Below, one piece after another: positions 51,212-58,940 of a stretch of 64,000 nucleotides of DNA. The first letter of the stretch is position 1. Each line of letters opens with the position of its first letter. The position numbers and the translations under genes were made by a program. Origin of the DNA: Pseudoroseomonas aestuarii. Lineage in GTDB: Bacteria; Pseudomonadota; Alphaproteobacteria; Acetobacterales; Acetobacteraceae. The stretch is taken from the NCBI RefSeq assembly GCF_042651065.1, contig NZ_JBHSCH010000012.1, positions 15,716-79,715 on the forward strand, in the 5' to 3' direction. The notes beneath the pieces were generated by a model. That model was not told the DNA's origin. It saw nothing but the letters and a program-made list of their open reading frames with translations, and ran no database searches.

Positions 51212-51865
51212 ATGGCCCCCACCGCGACCCCGACCCCCGGCAAGCTGCTGCTGAACCCGGGCGACCACACGCTGATCATGATCGACTTCCAGTCGCAGAT
51301 GGCCTTCGCCACCAAGTCGATCGACCCGGTGCAGCTGCGCAACAACGCCGGCCTCGTCTCCGCCGCCGCGGCCGGCTTCGGCGTTTCCACCATCCTCACC
51401 ACCGTGGCCGAGAAATCCTTCTCCGGGCCGATGTTCGAGGAGGTGACGGCGCCCTTTCCCGGCCAGGCGCTGCTCGACCGCACCTCGATGAACACCTGGG
51501 AGGACGCGGCGGTGATCGCGGAGGTCAACCGCATCGGCAAGCCGCGCATCGTGCTGGCCGGGCTCTGGACCTCCGTCTGCATCGTCGGCCCGGCGCTGTC
51601 CGCGCTCGACCAGGGCTTCGAGGTGTACTTCATCGCCGATGCCTGCGGCGACATCTCGGCCGAGGCGCATGAGCGGGCGGTGGAGCGCATGGTCCAGGCC
51701 GGCGCGCGGCCGATGACGGCGCTGCAATACCTGCTGGAGCTGCAACGCGACTGGGCGCGCACCGGCACCTACGAGATGACCACCGGCATCGCCAAGCGGC
51801 TGGGCGGCGGCTACGGCCTCGGCATCACCTACGCCAAGACGATGTTCAACGCCCACGAGGGCTGA
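51212..51865 (+). CDS. Isochorismatase-fold cysteine hydrolase (YcaC-like)
   Basis: A 217-residue hydrolase. HTLIMIDFQSQMAFATKSID near residue 19 has the catalytic Asp. LLDRTSMNTWED near 86 and LAGLWTSVCIVGPALSALDQ near 110 include the nucleophile Cys in TSVCI. The C-terminal GAIARRLGGG-like tail (GIAKRLGGGYGLGITYAKTM) is typical of the YcaC subgroup. Members hydrolyse amides such as biuret- or nicotinamide-like compounds, but this subgroup has no settled substrate. It is the first gene of a cluster with XapX and an amidohydrolase. Confidence 0.88.
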   Translation: MAPTATPTPGKLLLNPGDHTLIMIDFQSQMAFATKSIDPVQLRNNAGLVSAAAAGFGVSTILTTVAEKSFSGPMFEEVTAPFPGQALLDRTSMNTWEDAAVIAEVNRIGKPRIVLAGLWTSVCIVGPALSALDQGFEVYFIADACGDISAEAHERAVERMVQAGARPMTALQYLLELQRDWARTGTYEMTTGIAKRLGGGYGLGITYAKTMFNAHEG

Positions 51866-51886
51866 CCCGACGCCGGGGAGGCCGCG

Positions 51887-52144
51887 ATGAAGCCTTATCT
51901 CCTCTCGCTCGGCGCCGGGTTGCTGGTGGGCGTGGTCTACAGCCTGCTCAACGTCCGTTCGCCGGCGCCGCCGGTGGTGGCGCTGGTCGGCCTCCTCGGC
52001 ATCCTGCTCGGCGAGCAGGCCGTTCCCGTGGCGAAGCGCCTGCTGGCGGGGCATTCCCTGGGCGCCTCGGTGCTGCGCGAGGACTGCGCGCAGCACCTGT
52101 TCGGCCGGCTGCCGGGCCGCGGCGACCGCGACACCAGCGGATGA
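51887..52144 (+). CDS. XapX-domain small membrane protein (DUF1427)
   Basis: An 85-residue protein: YLLSLGAGLLVGVVYSLLNV, RSPAPPVVALVGLLGILLGE and QAVPVAKRLLAG fit the XapX domain, with two transmembrane helices at about residues 4-20 and 30-46. The family was named from xap (xanthosine) clusters and its role is unknown. A hydrophilic 40-residue tail, SVLREDCAQHLFGRLPGRGD, follows. It lies 21 bases after the hydrolase; its stop overlaps a possible ATG of the amidohydrolase (ATGA). Confidence 0.85.
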   Translation: MKPYLLSLGAGLLVGVVYSLLNVRSPAPPVVALVGLLGILLGEQAVPVAKRLLAGHSLGASVLREDCAQHLFGRLPGRGDRDTSG

Positions 52145-52218
52145 CCGCCCCCGCGCGCCGCGCCGCCGCCGGGGGCTCCGCCGCCCCCGGCCCTGCCCTT
52201 TCCAGCCGGAGCCCCGCC

Positions 52219-54090
52219 ATGGCCGCCGACACCGCCCCCGACATGATCCTGCACAATGGCCGGATCACCACGCTGGACCGCGCCAACCCGCGGCCCGAGG
52301 CGGTGGCCATCACCGCCGGCCGCTTCACCGCCGTGGGCGCGGCGCGGGACATCCTGCCCACCGCCGGCGCCGGCACGCGGGTGATCGACCTCGCCGGCCG
52401 CCGCCTCATCCCCGGCCTGTTCGACAACCACCTGCATCTCATCCGCGGCGGCCTGAACTACAACATGGAGCTGCGCTGGGACGGCGTGCGCTCCCTCGCC
52501 GACGCGATGGCGATGCTGAAGCGGCAGGCCGCCACCACGCCGCCGCCGCAATGGGTGCGCATCGTCGGCGGCTTCACCGAGCACCAGTTCGTGGAGAAGC
52601 GGCTGCCGACGCTCGACGAGATCAACGCCGCCGCGCCAGAGACGCCGGTCTTCATCCTGCACCTGTATGACCGCGCGCTGCTGAACGCCGCCGCGCTGCG
52701 CGCCGTGGGCTACGACAAGGACACGCCGAACCCGCCCGGCGGCGAGATCCAGCGCGGCCCGGACGGCACGCCCACCGGCCTGCTGCTGGCCCGCCCCAAC
52801 GCCACCATCCTCTACGCCACCCTGGCGCGCGGCCCGAAGCTACCCTTCGACTACCAGCTCAACTCCACCCGCCACTTCCTGCGCGACCTGAACCGGCTCG
52901 GCGTCACCAGCGCCATCGATGCCGGCGGCGGCAACCAGAACTACCCGGAGGACTACCAGGTCATCCAGAAGCTGGCGGCCGACGGCCAGCTGACCGTGCG
53001 CATCGCCTACAACCTGTTCACGCAGAAGCCGAAGCAGGAGAAGGAGGATTTCCTCCGCTGGACGGCGGAGAACACCTACCGGCAGGGCGACGACTATTTC
53101 CGCCTGAACGGCGCCGGCGAGATGCTGGTCTATTCCGCCGCCGATTTCGAGGATTTCCGCGTCGAGCGGCCGGAGATGCCGCCCGCGATGGAGCCGGAGC
53201 TGGAGCAGGTGGTGCGGGTTCTGGTGCAGAACCGCTGGCCCTGGCGGTTGCACGCCACCTACGACCAGACCATCGCCCGCGCCCTCGACGTGTTCGAGAA
53301 GGTCGATGCCGAGACGCCGATCGGCGGGCTGCACTGGATCTTCGATCACGCCGAGACGGTGAGCGAGCGGTCTCTCGAGCGCATCGCGCGGCTCGGCGGC
53401 GGCGTCGCGGTGCAGCACCGCATGGCCTACCAGGGCGAGTATTTCGTCGAGCGCTACGGCGCCCGCGCCGCCGAGGCCACGCCGCCCGTGGCGAAGATGC
53501 TGGAGATGGGCGTCAAGGTCTCGGCCGGGACGGATGCCACGCGCGTCGCCTCCTACAACCCGTGGGTGGCGCTCTCCTGGCTCACCACCGGGCGCACCGT
53601 CGGCGGCACCCGCATCACGCCCGAGCGCAACACGCTGGACCGCGAGACGGCGCTGCGCATGCTGACCGAGAAGGTCGCCTGGTTCTCCAACGAGGAAGGC
53701 AGGAAGGGCCAGGTCGCGGAAGGCCAGCTCGCCGACCTCGCCGTGCTGGACCGCGACTACTTCGACGTTCCCGGCGACGAGATCCAGGACATCACCTCGG
53801 TGCTGACGGTGGTGGGCGGCCGCGTCGTGCACGGCACTGGCGGCTACGCGCCGCTGGCGCCGGAGCTGCCGCCGGCGATGCCGGACTGGTCTCCCGTGCG
53901 CCGCTTCGGCGGCTACCAGGACCGGCGCGGCCCGGAGAAGCGGGGCGCCTTTGCCCGGCTCGCGGCCTGCTGCGCCACGGCCTGCGGCGTGCACGGGCAC
54001 GGCCATGCCCGCGCCTGGGGCGCCGCCACGCCCGCCGGGCAGGATGCCGGTTTCTGGGGGGCGCTCGGCTGCTCCTGCTGGGCCTTCTGA
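52219..54090 (+). CDS. YtcJ-like amidohydrolase (amidohydro_3) with Cys/His-rich C-terminal tail
   Basis: A 623-residue metal-dependent hydrolase. MILHNGRITTLDRANPRPEA starts the composite beta domain. Metal ligands are expected in LIPGLFDNHLHLIRGG (His-x-His), LHATYDQTIARALDV (His), WIFDHAETVSE (His) and VSAGTDATRVASYNPW (Asp). The final 40 residues are unusual: CCATACGVHGHGHARAW, then FWGALGCSCWAF, giving five cysteines and three histidines, like a metal-binding or lipid-anchored tail. There is no signal peptide. ATG 52219 follows CGGAG; ATG 52141 overlaps the XapX stop and is possible. The substrate is unknown. Confidence 0.85.
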   Translation: MAADTAPDMILHNGRITTLDRANPRPEAVAITAGRFTAVGAARDILPTAGAGTRVIDLAGRRLIPGLFDNHLHLIRGGLNYNMELRWDGVRSLADAMAMLKRQAATTPPPQWVRIVGGFTEHQFVEKRLPTLDEINAAAPETPVFILHLYDRALLNAAALRAVGYDKDTPNPPGGEIQRGPDGTPTGLLLARPNATILYATLARGPKLPFDYQLNSTRHFLRDLNRLGVTSAIDAGGGNQNYPEDYQVIQKLAADGQLTVRIAYNLFTQKPKQEKEDFLRWTAENTYRQGDDYFRLNGAGEMLVYSAADFEDFRVERPEMPPAMEPELEQVVRVLVQNRWPWRLHATYDQTIARALDVFEKVDAETPIGGLHWIFDHAETVSERSLERIARLGGGVAVQHRMAYQGEYFVERYGARAAEATPPVAKMLEMGVKVSAGTDATRVASYNPWVALSWLTTGRTVGGTRITPERNTLDRETALRMLTEKVAWFSNEEGRKGQVAEGQLADLAVLDRDYFDVPGDEIQDITSVLTVVGGRVVHGTGGYAPLAPELPPAMPDWSPVRRFGGYQDRRGPEKRGAFARLAACCATACGVHGHGHARAWGAATPAGQDAGFWGALGCSCWAF

Positions 54091-54093
54091 GTC

Positions 54094-54312
54094 ATGCCGC
54101 GCCCGCTGTCCCGCTGGCATCCCGCGCTGGCCCGGCTCTGCACGCCGGCGCTCGGCGCCTTCGCCCAGGTTGCCACCTTCATCGCCAACCGCTGCCGGGC
54201 GCTGCCGCCCGGGCAGGAGCGTTTCATGACGGCCGATGCCTTCCACGAGCATCCGGGCCTCGCCGGCGCCTTTCTCCCGGTTTTCCTGTGGGAGCGCGGC
54301 CATGGCCGTTGA
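54094..54312 (+). CDS. Small protein of unknown function between amidohydrolase and MFS genes
   Basis: A 72-residue protein starting MPRPLSRWHPALARLCTPAL, with a weakly hydrophobic middle (GAFAQVATFIANRCRAL) and the end AGAFLPVFLWERGHGR. I recognise no domain. It starts three bases after the amidohydrolase stop and overlaps the MFS start by 11 bases, so it is likely to be translated with them. It contains two cysteines. It could be a small partner of the Cys-rich amidohydrolase tail; this is speculation from position. Confidence 0.55.
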   Translation: MPRPLSRWHPALARLCTPALGAFAQVATFIANRCRALPPGQERFMTADAFHEHPGLAGAFLPVFLWERGHGR

Positions 54313-55906
54313 GCCGCGGGCGCGGGGCGGCGGCTTCGGGCCGCTGCTGCAGCCCACCTTCGCGCTGCTCTGGGGCGCGACCGTCATCGGCAACATCGGC
54401 AGCTTCATGCGCGACGTCGCCAGCGCCTGGCTGGTCACCGAGGCCGCCGCCGGCCCGGCCGCCGTGGCGCTGATCCAGGCCGCCGCCACGCTGCCGGTGT
54501 TCCTGCTGGCCATCCCCGCCGGCGTCCTGGCCGACATCCTCGACCGCCGGAAGTTCCTCCTCGCCGTGCAGCTGCTGCTGGCGGCGGTCAGCCTCTCGCT
54601 GATGCTGCTGGCGCAGGCGGGCCTCGCCTCGGTGGCCGCGCTGGCGGGGCTGACCTTCCTCGGCGGCATCGGCGCCGCGCTGATGGCGCCCACCTGGCAG
54701 GCCATCGTGCCGGAGCTGGTGCCCCCGCGCGACACGCGCGACGCCGTCGCGCTGAACTCGCTCGGCATCAACATCGCCCGCGCCATCGGGCCGGCGGCGG
54801 GCGGGCTGCTGCTGGCCAGCTTCGGCGCCGCCGCCACCTACGCGGCGGATGTCGCCAGCTATGTCGTGGTCATCGCCGCGCTGCTGCTCTGGCGGCGGGC
54901 GAAGCGGGCGGAGGACCCGCTCGACGAGCGCTTCGCCGGCGCCTTCCGCGCCGGGCTGCGCTATGCGCGCGCCAGCCGGGAGCTGCATGTGGTGCTGCTG
55001 CGCGCGGCGCTGTTCTTCCTGCTGGCCAGCGCGGTCTGGGCGCTGCTGCCGCTGGTGGCGCGGCAACTGCTCGGCGGCGACGCCAGCTATTACGGCCTGC
55101 TGCTGGGCGCGGTGGGGGCGGGGGCCATCCTCGGCGCCATGGTGCTGCCCTGGCTGCGCGCGCGCCTCGACATCGACGGGGTGCTGCTGGCCTCGGCCCT
55201 GCTCACCGCCGCCGTCATGGCGCTGCTCGCCTTCGCGCCGCCGCGCGCCCTGGCGCCGGCGGTGCTGGTGCTGCTCGGCATGGCCTGGATCGCCGCGCTG
55301 ACCGGGCTGAACGGCACCGCGCAGGCCATCCTGCCCAACTGGGTGCGCGGCCGGGCGCTGGCGGTCTATCTCACCGTGTTCAACGGCGCGATGACGGCGG
55401 GCAGCCTGCTCTGGGGCGCGGTGGCCGAGGCGCTCGGCGTGCCCTGGACGCTATGGGTGGCCGCGCTGGCGCTGGCGGCCTCGGCCCTGGTGCTGCGGCG
55501 CATCCCCCTGCCGCGCGGCGAGGCGGACCTCACCCCTTCCAACCACTGGCCCGAGCCGCTGCTGGCCGCGCCCGTGGCGCAGGACCGGGGGCCGGTGCTG
55601 GTCCTCATCGAGTACCGTGTCGCGCCCGCGGCGCGGGGCGCGTTCCTGGCGGCCATCCATCGCCTCTCCGCCGCGCGGCGGCGCGATGGCGCCTATGGCT
55701 GGGGCGTGGCCGAGGATGCCGCCGATCCGGCGCTGATGGTCGAGTGGTTCATGGTGGAATCCTGGGCCGAGCACCTGCGCCAGCACCGCCGCGTGGCGCG
55801 GGCCGATGCCGACCTGCAGGCCGAGCTCCACCGCTTCCACACCGGCCCCGAGGCGCCGCGCGTGCGGCATTTCCTGGCCAGCCAGAGCATCCTCCGGCCC
55901 GGCTGA
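54302..55906 (+). CDS. MFS transporter (EntS-like) with C-terminal monooxygenase-like domain
   Basis: A 534-residue protein. Residues 15-415 are an MFS_3-type efflux carrier with about 12 helices: FALLWGATVIGNIGSFMRDV, GVLADILDRRKFLLAVQLLL (the loop 2-3 signature) and LVPPRDTRDAVALNSLGINI. Residues 435-530 form a soluble antibiotic-biosynthesis-monooxygenase-like (ABM) domain: GPVLVLIEYRVAPAARGAFL, LMVEWFMVESWAEHLRQHRR and LHRFHTGPEAPRVRHFLASQ. This two-part form is known in proteobacterial MFS proteins. The substrate is unknown. ATG 54302 lies inside the preceding small gene. Confidence 0.88.
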   Translation: MAVEPRARGGGFGPLLQPTFALLWGATVIGNIGSFMRDVASAWLVTEAAAGPAAVALIQAAATLPVFLLAIPAGVLADILDRRKFLLAVQLLLAAVSLSLMLLAQAGLASVAALAGLTFLGGIGAALMAPTWQAIVPELVPPRDTRDAVALNSLGINIARAIGPAAGGLLLASFGAAATYAADVASYVVVIAALLLWRRAKRAEDPLDERFAGAFRAGLRYARASRELHVVLLRAALFFLLASAVWALLPLVARQLLGGDASYYGLLLGAVGAGAILGAMVLPWLRARLDIDGVLLASALLTAAVMALLAFAPPRALAPAVLVLLGMAWIAALTGLNGTAQAILPNWVRGRALAVYLTVFNGAMTAGSLLWGAVAEALGVPWTLWVAALALAASALVLRRIPLPRGEADLTPSNHWPEPLLAAPVAQDRGPVLVLIEYRVAPAARGAFLAAIHRLSAARRRDGAYGWGVAEDAADPALMVEWFMVESWAEHLRQHRRVARADADLQAELHRFHTGPEAPRVRHFLASQSILRPG

Positions 55907-55929
55907 TTCCGCCCGGCCGGAGGATGCTC
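55885..55929 (+). terminator. Strong hairpin spanning the MFS stop codon
   Basis: GAGCATCCTCCGGCC (55885-55899) and GGCCGGAGGATGCTC (55915-55929) are perfectly complementary, giving a 15-base stem and a 15-base loop. The left arm encodes the last residues (SILRPG) of the MFS protein and the stop codon is in the loop. No T-run follows. It is the longest perfect inverted repeat I found in the window. Confidence 0.7.
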
Positions 55930-56038
55930 CAGCGGGGCGCTTCACAGCTTTTCACGGCAGTTCACTCGCTCCCGCCGGCCACCGGCGGAACTCTCCCGGC
56001 AGCGGCGCCACGGGGCGCCCTTGCCGAGGACCTTGACC

Positions 56039-56449
56039 ATGCCGCAAGCATCCCTCTCCAGCCGCCTGGCGCCCTGGCAGATCGGCAGGATCCTGCGCCA
56101 TGTCGACGCGCATCTGGCCGAGGAGATCCCCATCTCCAGCCTGGCCGGGCTGGTGGGGCTCAGCGCCGGCTATTTCTCGCGCGCCTTCCGCGCCAGCCTG
56201 GGCACCTCGCCGCACGCCTTCATCCTCGAGCGGCGGCTGGCGCGGGCGCGGGCGATGATGCTGGGCACGGCGCTCGGCCTGTCCGAGATCGCGCAGGAAT
56301 GCGGCTTCTGCGACCAGCCGCACCTGACCAAGCGCTTCCGGCGGGCGATGGGCGTCAGCCCGGCGGCGTGGCGCCGCGGCCAGGGGCGCCGGCCCGCGGC
56401 GGCGCGGGCCACCCCGCCGGAGTCCGTGCTTCAGGGTGCGGCCGCCTGA
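56039..56449 (+). CDS. AraC-family DNA-binding protein, HTH domain only
   Basis: A 136-residue protein that is essentially a bare AraC double helix-turn-helix. ISSLAGLVGLSAGYFSRAFR is the first motif, with ASLGTSPHAFILERRLARAR between, and SEIAQECGFCDQPHLTKRFR is the second. The FCDQPHLTKRFRRAMGVSP block is diagnostic. The sensor domain common in AraC proteins is missing, as in SoxS- or MarA-size members. ATG 56039 is preferred to TTG 56021. Its 3' end overlaps the convergent solute-binding gene by 19 bases. Confidence 0.9.
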   Translation: MPQASLSSRLAPWQIGRILRHVDAHLAEEIPISSLAGLVGLSAGYFSRAFRASLGTSPHAFILERRLARARAMMLGTALGLSEIAQECGFCDQPHLTKRFRRAMGVSPAAWRRGQGRRPAAARATPPESVLQGAAA

Positions 56450-58017
56450 TGCGCGTCCAGCGCCAGGGTCAGGCTGTCCACCCGCGCGTCGTAGGTGATG
56501 CCGGCGCGCATCGCCCAGACGGTGGCCTGGTGGAACAGCGGCAGCAGCGCCACGTCCTCGTCGAGGGCGAGGCGCGCCGCCTGCCGCCACAGCGCGTTGC
56601 GCGGCCCGGCCCCCGGCGTGGCGAGGGCGGTGTCGATCAGCGCGTCGAGGCGCGGATTGCCGTAGCCGGTGCCGTTCAACGCGCCGCGCCCGCGCGCCGG
56701 GTCGCGGCTGGCGAGCAGGGCGGTGAGGAAGCTGTTGGGCTCGCCCGGCCCGGTCAGCCAGCCGAACAGGGCCATCGAGAACCGCCCGGCGCCGTAGCGC
56801 GGGAAGAAGCTGACGGCGGGCGAGGCCTCGACCGAGACCTCAATGCCCGCCTGCCGCCACATCTGCGCCAGGGCCTGCAACAGCTGCTCGTCATTGGTGA
56901 AGCGGTCGGTGGTGCCGGACAGCCCGAGCCGCAGCCCCCGGCCCCAGCCGGCCTCCTCCAGCAGCCGGCGCGCCCCGGCGCGGTCCGCTGGCGCCGGCCG
57001 CAGGGCGGGGTCGGCTGAGGCACGCCCGGGCGGCATGATCTGCGCGGTCGGCGCCGCCTCGCCATCCATCACCTGGGCGGCCAGCGCGGCACGGTCCAGC
57101 GCCAGGGAGAGGGCACGCCGCACACGCGGGTCGGCCAGCGGGTTGGCCTCGCCGGGGCGGAGCTCCGGGCGGTGGTTGAGCACCACATACATCACCCGCG
57201 TGCCAGGCTGGCGCACCAGGCGCAGCCCCGGGGTTCCGGCCACGCCCTGCGCGTCGCGCGGCGGCAGGTTCTCGATCAGGTCCAGCTCCCCGGCCAGCAG
57301 CGCACCGAGCCGGGCGCTGTCCTGCGGCAGGACGCGCAGGCTGACCCGCTTCCATTCCGGCGCCGGCCGCCGGGCGGCCTGCCACCAGCCCTCGTCGCGC
57401 TCCAGCAGGGCGCCCTCGCCACGGCGATAGGCGCGCAGGCGGAACGGGCCGCTGCCCATGACGGCGCCGCCGGCGTTGAACGCGGCCGGCGCCGCCGTGG
57501 CGGCGATGCGGGCGGGCACCACCAGGATGGTCGTCAGCCCGTTCGGCAGCAGCGGCGCCGGGCCATCGGTGTACAGGCGCAGCACGTCCGGCGCCGCCAC
57601 CTCCACACGCCGCAGCCCCACCAGGAAGGGCGTGTAGCGGCCGGGGCTGTCGGGGATGGTCATGGCACGGTGCAGGCTGGCGGCGGCGTCCTCGGCCCGC
57701 ACCGGTGTTCCGTCGGCGAAGCGTGCCGCGGGGTCCATCCGCAGCTCCCATCCCGCGCCGCCGGCCAGCGGTGTCCACTGGTGGGCCAGCATCGGCAGCA
57801 GGCGGCCGTCATGGCTCCATTGCAGCAGGGCCTCGAAGAGATGCCGCTGCAGGGCGAAATTGGCCGCGTCGGCGTGGAAATGCGGGTCCAGCGTGGTTGG
57901 CGAGACCGCCATGCCGATGCGCAGCTCCGCCGCGCCGCCGGCCGGCGCGGCCGTCAGGGCCGGCGCCAGGGCCAGGAGAATCCGCCAGATGGGCCGGCGG
58001 GGTTCATGCGTGGACAT
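56431..58017 (-). CDS. ABC transporter family-5 solute-binding protein, orphan
   Basis: A 528-residue periplasmic receptor. The signal segment RILLALAPALTAAPAGGAAE follows MSTHEPRRPIW. The mature part begins LRIGMAVSPTTLDPHFHADA; then MAHQW-type segments, FADGTPVRAEDAAASLHRAM and GSGPFRLRAYRRGEGALLER. It belongs to the same subgroup as the receptor at 38733-40334. No ABC permease or ATPase gene is near. ATG 58017 was chosen because the signal peptide starts there; the open frame continues far upstream without sense. Confidence 0.88.
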   Translation of the reverse strand: MSTHEPRRPIWRILLALAPALTAAPAGGAAELRIGMAVSPTTLDPHFHADAANFALQRHLFEALLQWSHDGRLLPMLAHQWTPLAGGAGWELRMDPAARFADGTPVRAEDAAASLHRAMTIPDSPGRYTPFLVGLRRVEVAAPDVLRLYTDGPAPLLPNGLTTILVVPARIAATAAPAAFNAGGAVMGSGPFRLRAYRRGEGALLERDEGWWQAARRPAPEWKRVSLRVLPQDSARLGALLAGELDLIENLPPRDAQGVAGTPGLRLVRQPGTRVMYVVLNHRPELRPGEANPLADPRVRRALSLALDRAALAAQVMDGEAAPTAQIMPPGRASADPALRPAPADRAGARRLLEEAGWGRGLRLGLSGTTDRFTNDEQLLQALAQMWRQAGIEVSVEASPAVSFFPRYGAGRFSMALFGWLTGPGEPNSFLTALLASRDPARGRGALNGTGYGNPRLDALIDTALATPGAGPRNALWRQAARLALDEDVALLPLFHQATVWAMRAGITYDARVDSLTLALDAHQAAAP

Positions 58018-58073
58018 GCGCGCAAAATGCGCCGGGGAGCCTTGCCCTGCCAAGCCCGGCGACGGGTGGCCGC

Positions 58074-58901
58074 TCAGGCGCCGTAGCCGCCGTCGATCGC
58101 CAGCACCGTCCCGGTGACGAAGGAGGCTTCCGGGCTGGCCAGGAACAGGATGCCGGCCGCCACCTCCTCCGGCTCGCCGAAGCGGCCGAGCGCGGTGCCG
58201 CAACGCTGCGGCGCGGCGAAGGGGCCGTCGGCCGGGTTGTGCTCGGTGTTGATCGGCCCCGCCTGCACCACGTTGACGGTGATGCCGAGCGGCCCGAGGT
58301 CGCGCGCCGCGCCCTTGCTGAAGCCGACCACCGCAGCCCGCGTGGCGGCGTAGTCGGCCAGCCCCGCGCCGCCGACGAAGCCGGCCACGGCGCAGCCCAT
58401 GGTGATGATCCGCCCGCCCGGCCGCATCAGCGGCGCCGCCGCGCGGATGGCGGTGAAGACGCCGCCGATGTTCACCGCCGCCTGCGCCGCCAGGGCCGCG
58501 CCGTCGATATCCGGGTCGTCCACCGGGCCGGTGACGAAATGCGCCGCGTTGTTGACCAGGATGTCGAGCGCGCCGAACTCCTCGCGCACGGCGCGCACCA
58601 TGCGGTGGATGTCGTCCGCCCGCCCCTGGTCGGCCTGGTAGGCGGCGGCCCGCCCGCCGCGCCGCCCGATCGCGCGCACCACCTCGGCGGCGCGGTCGGC
58701 ATCGTGGCGGAAGCTGATGGCCACCGCCGCGCCGGCTTCCGCCAGGGCCAGCGCCGCCGCCCGGCCGATGCCGCGCGAGCCGCCGGTGACCAGCGCCACC
58801 TTGCCGGCCAGCCTGCCCGCGCCGCCATTGCCCGCCCCGAACGACACGCCGCGATCCTCGCCCTGGCCATGACCATCCGCCATCCGGCGGAGGCGCAGCA
58901 T
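58074..58901 (-). CDS. Short-chain dehydrogenase/reductase with altered active site
   Basis: A protein of up to 275 residues with SDR hallmarks: cofactor loop VALVTGGSRGIGRAAALALA near 36, LDILVNNAAHFVTGPV near 112 and C-terminal FLASPEASFVTGTVLAIDGG. In place of the catalytic Y-x-x-x-K it has YAATRAAVVGFSKG, so Lys becomes Arg, and the usual catalytic Ser position reads ITMGCAVAGF. It may be a poor or repurposed dehydrogenase. Starts at ATG 58901 or 58883 are possible, neither with a good ribosome-binding site. The nearest same-strand neighbours are the regulator upstream and the solute-binding protein downstream. Confidence 0.85.
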   Translation of the reverse strand: MLRLRRMADGHGQGEDRGVSFGAGNGGAGRLAGKVALVTGGSRGIGRAAALALAEAGAAVAISFRHDADRAAEVVRAIGRRGGRAAAYQADQGRADDIHRMVRAVREEFGALDILVNNAAHFVTGPVDDPDIDGAALAAQAAVNIGGVFTAIRAAAPLMRPGGRIITMGCAVAGFVGGAGLADYAATRAAVVGFSKGAARDLGPLGITVNVVQAGPINTEHNPADGPFAAPQRCGTALGRFGEPEEVAAGILFLASPEASFVTGTVLAIDGGYGA

Positions 58902-58940
58902 GGCAAGGGGCGCGGGCGGTCCGCTTGGCCGATCCTGCCC

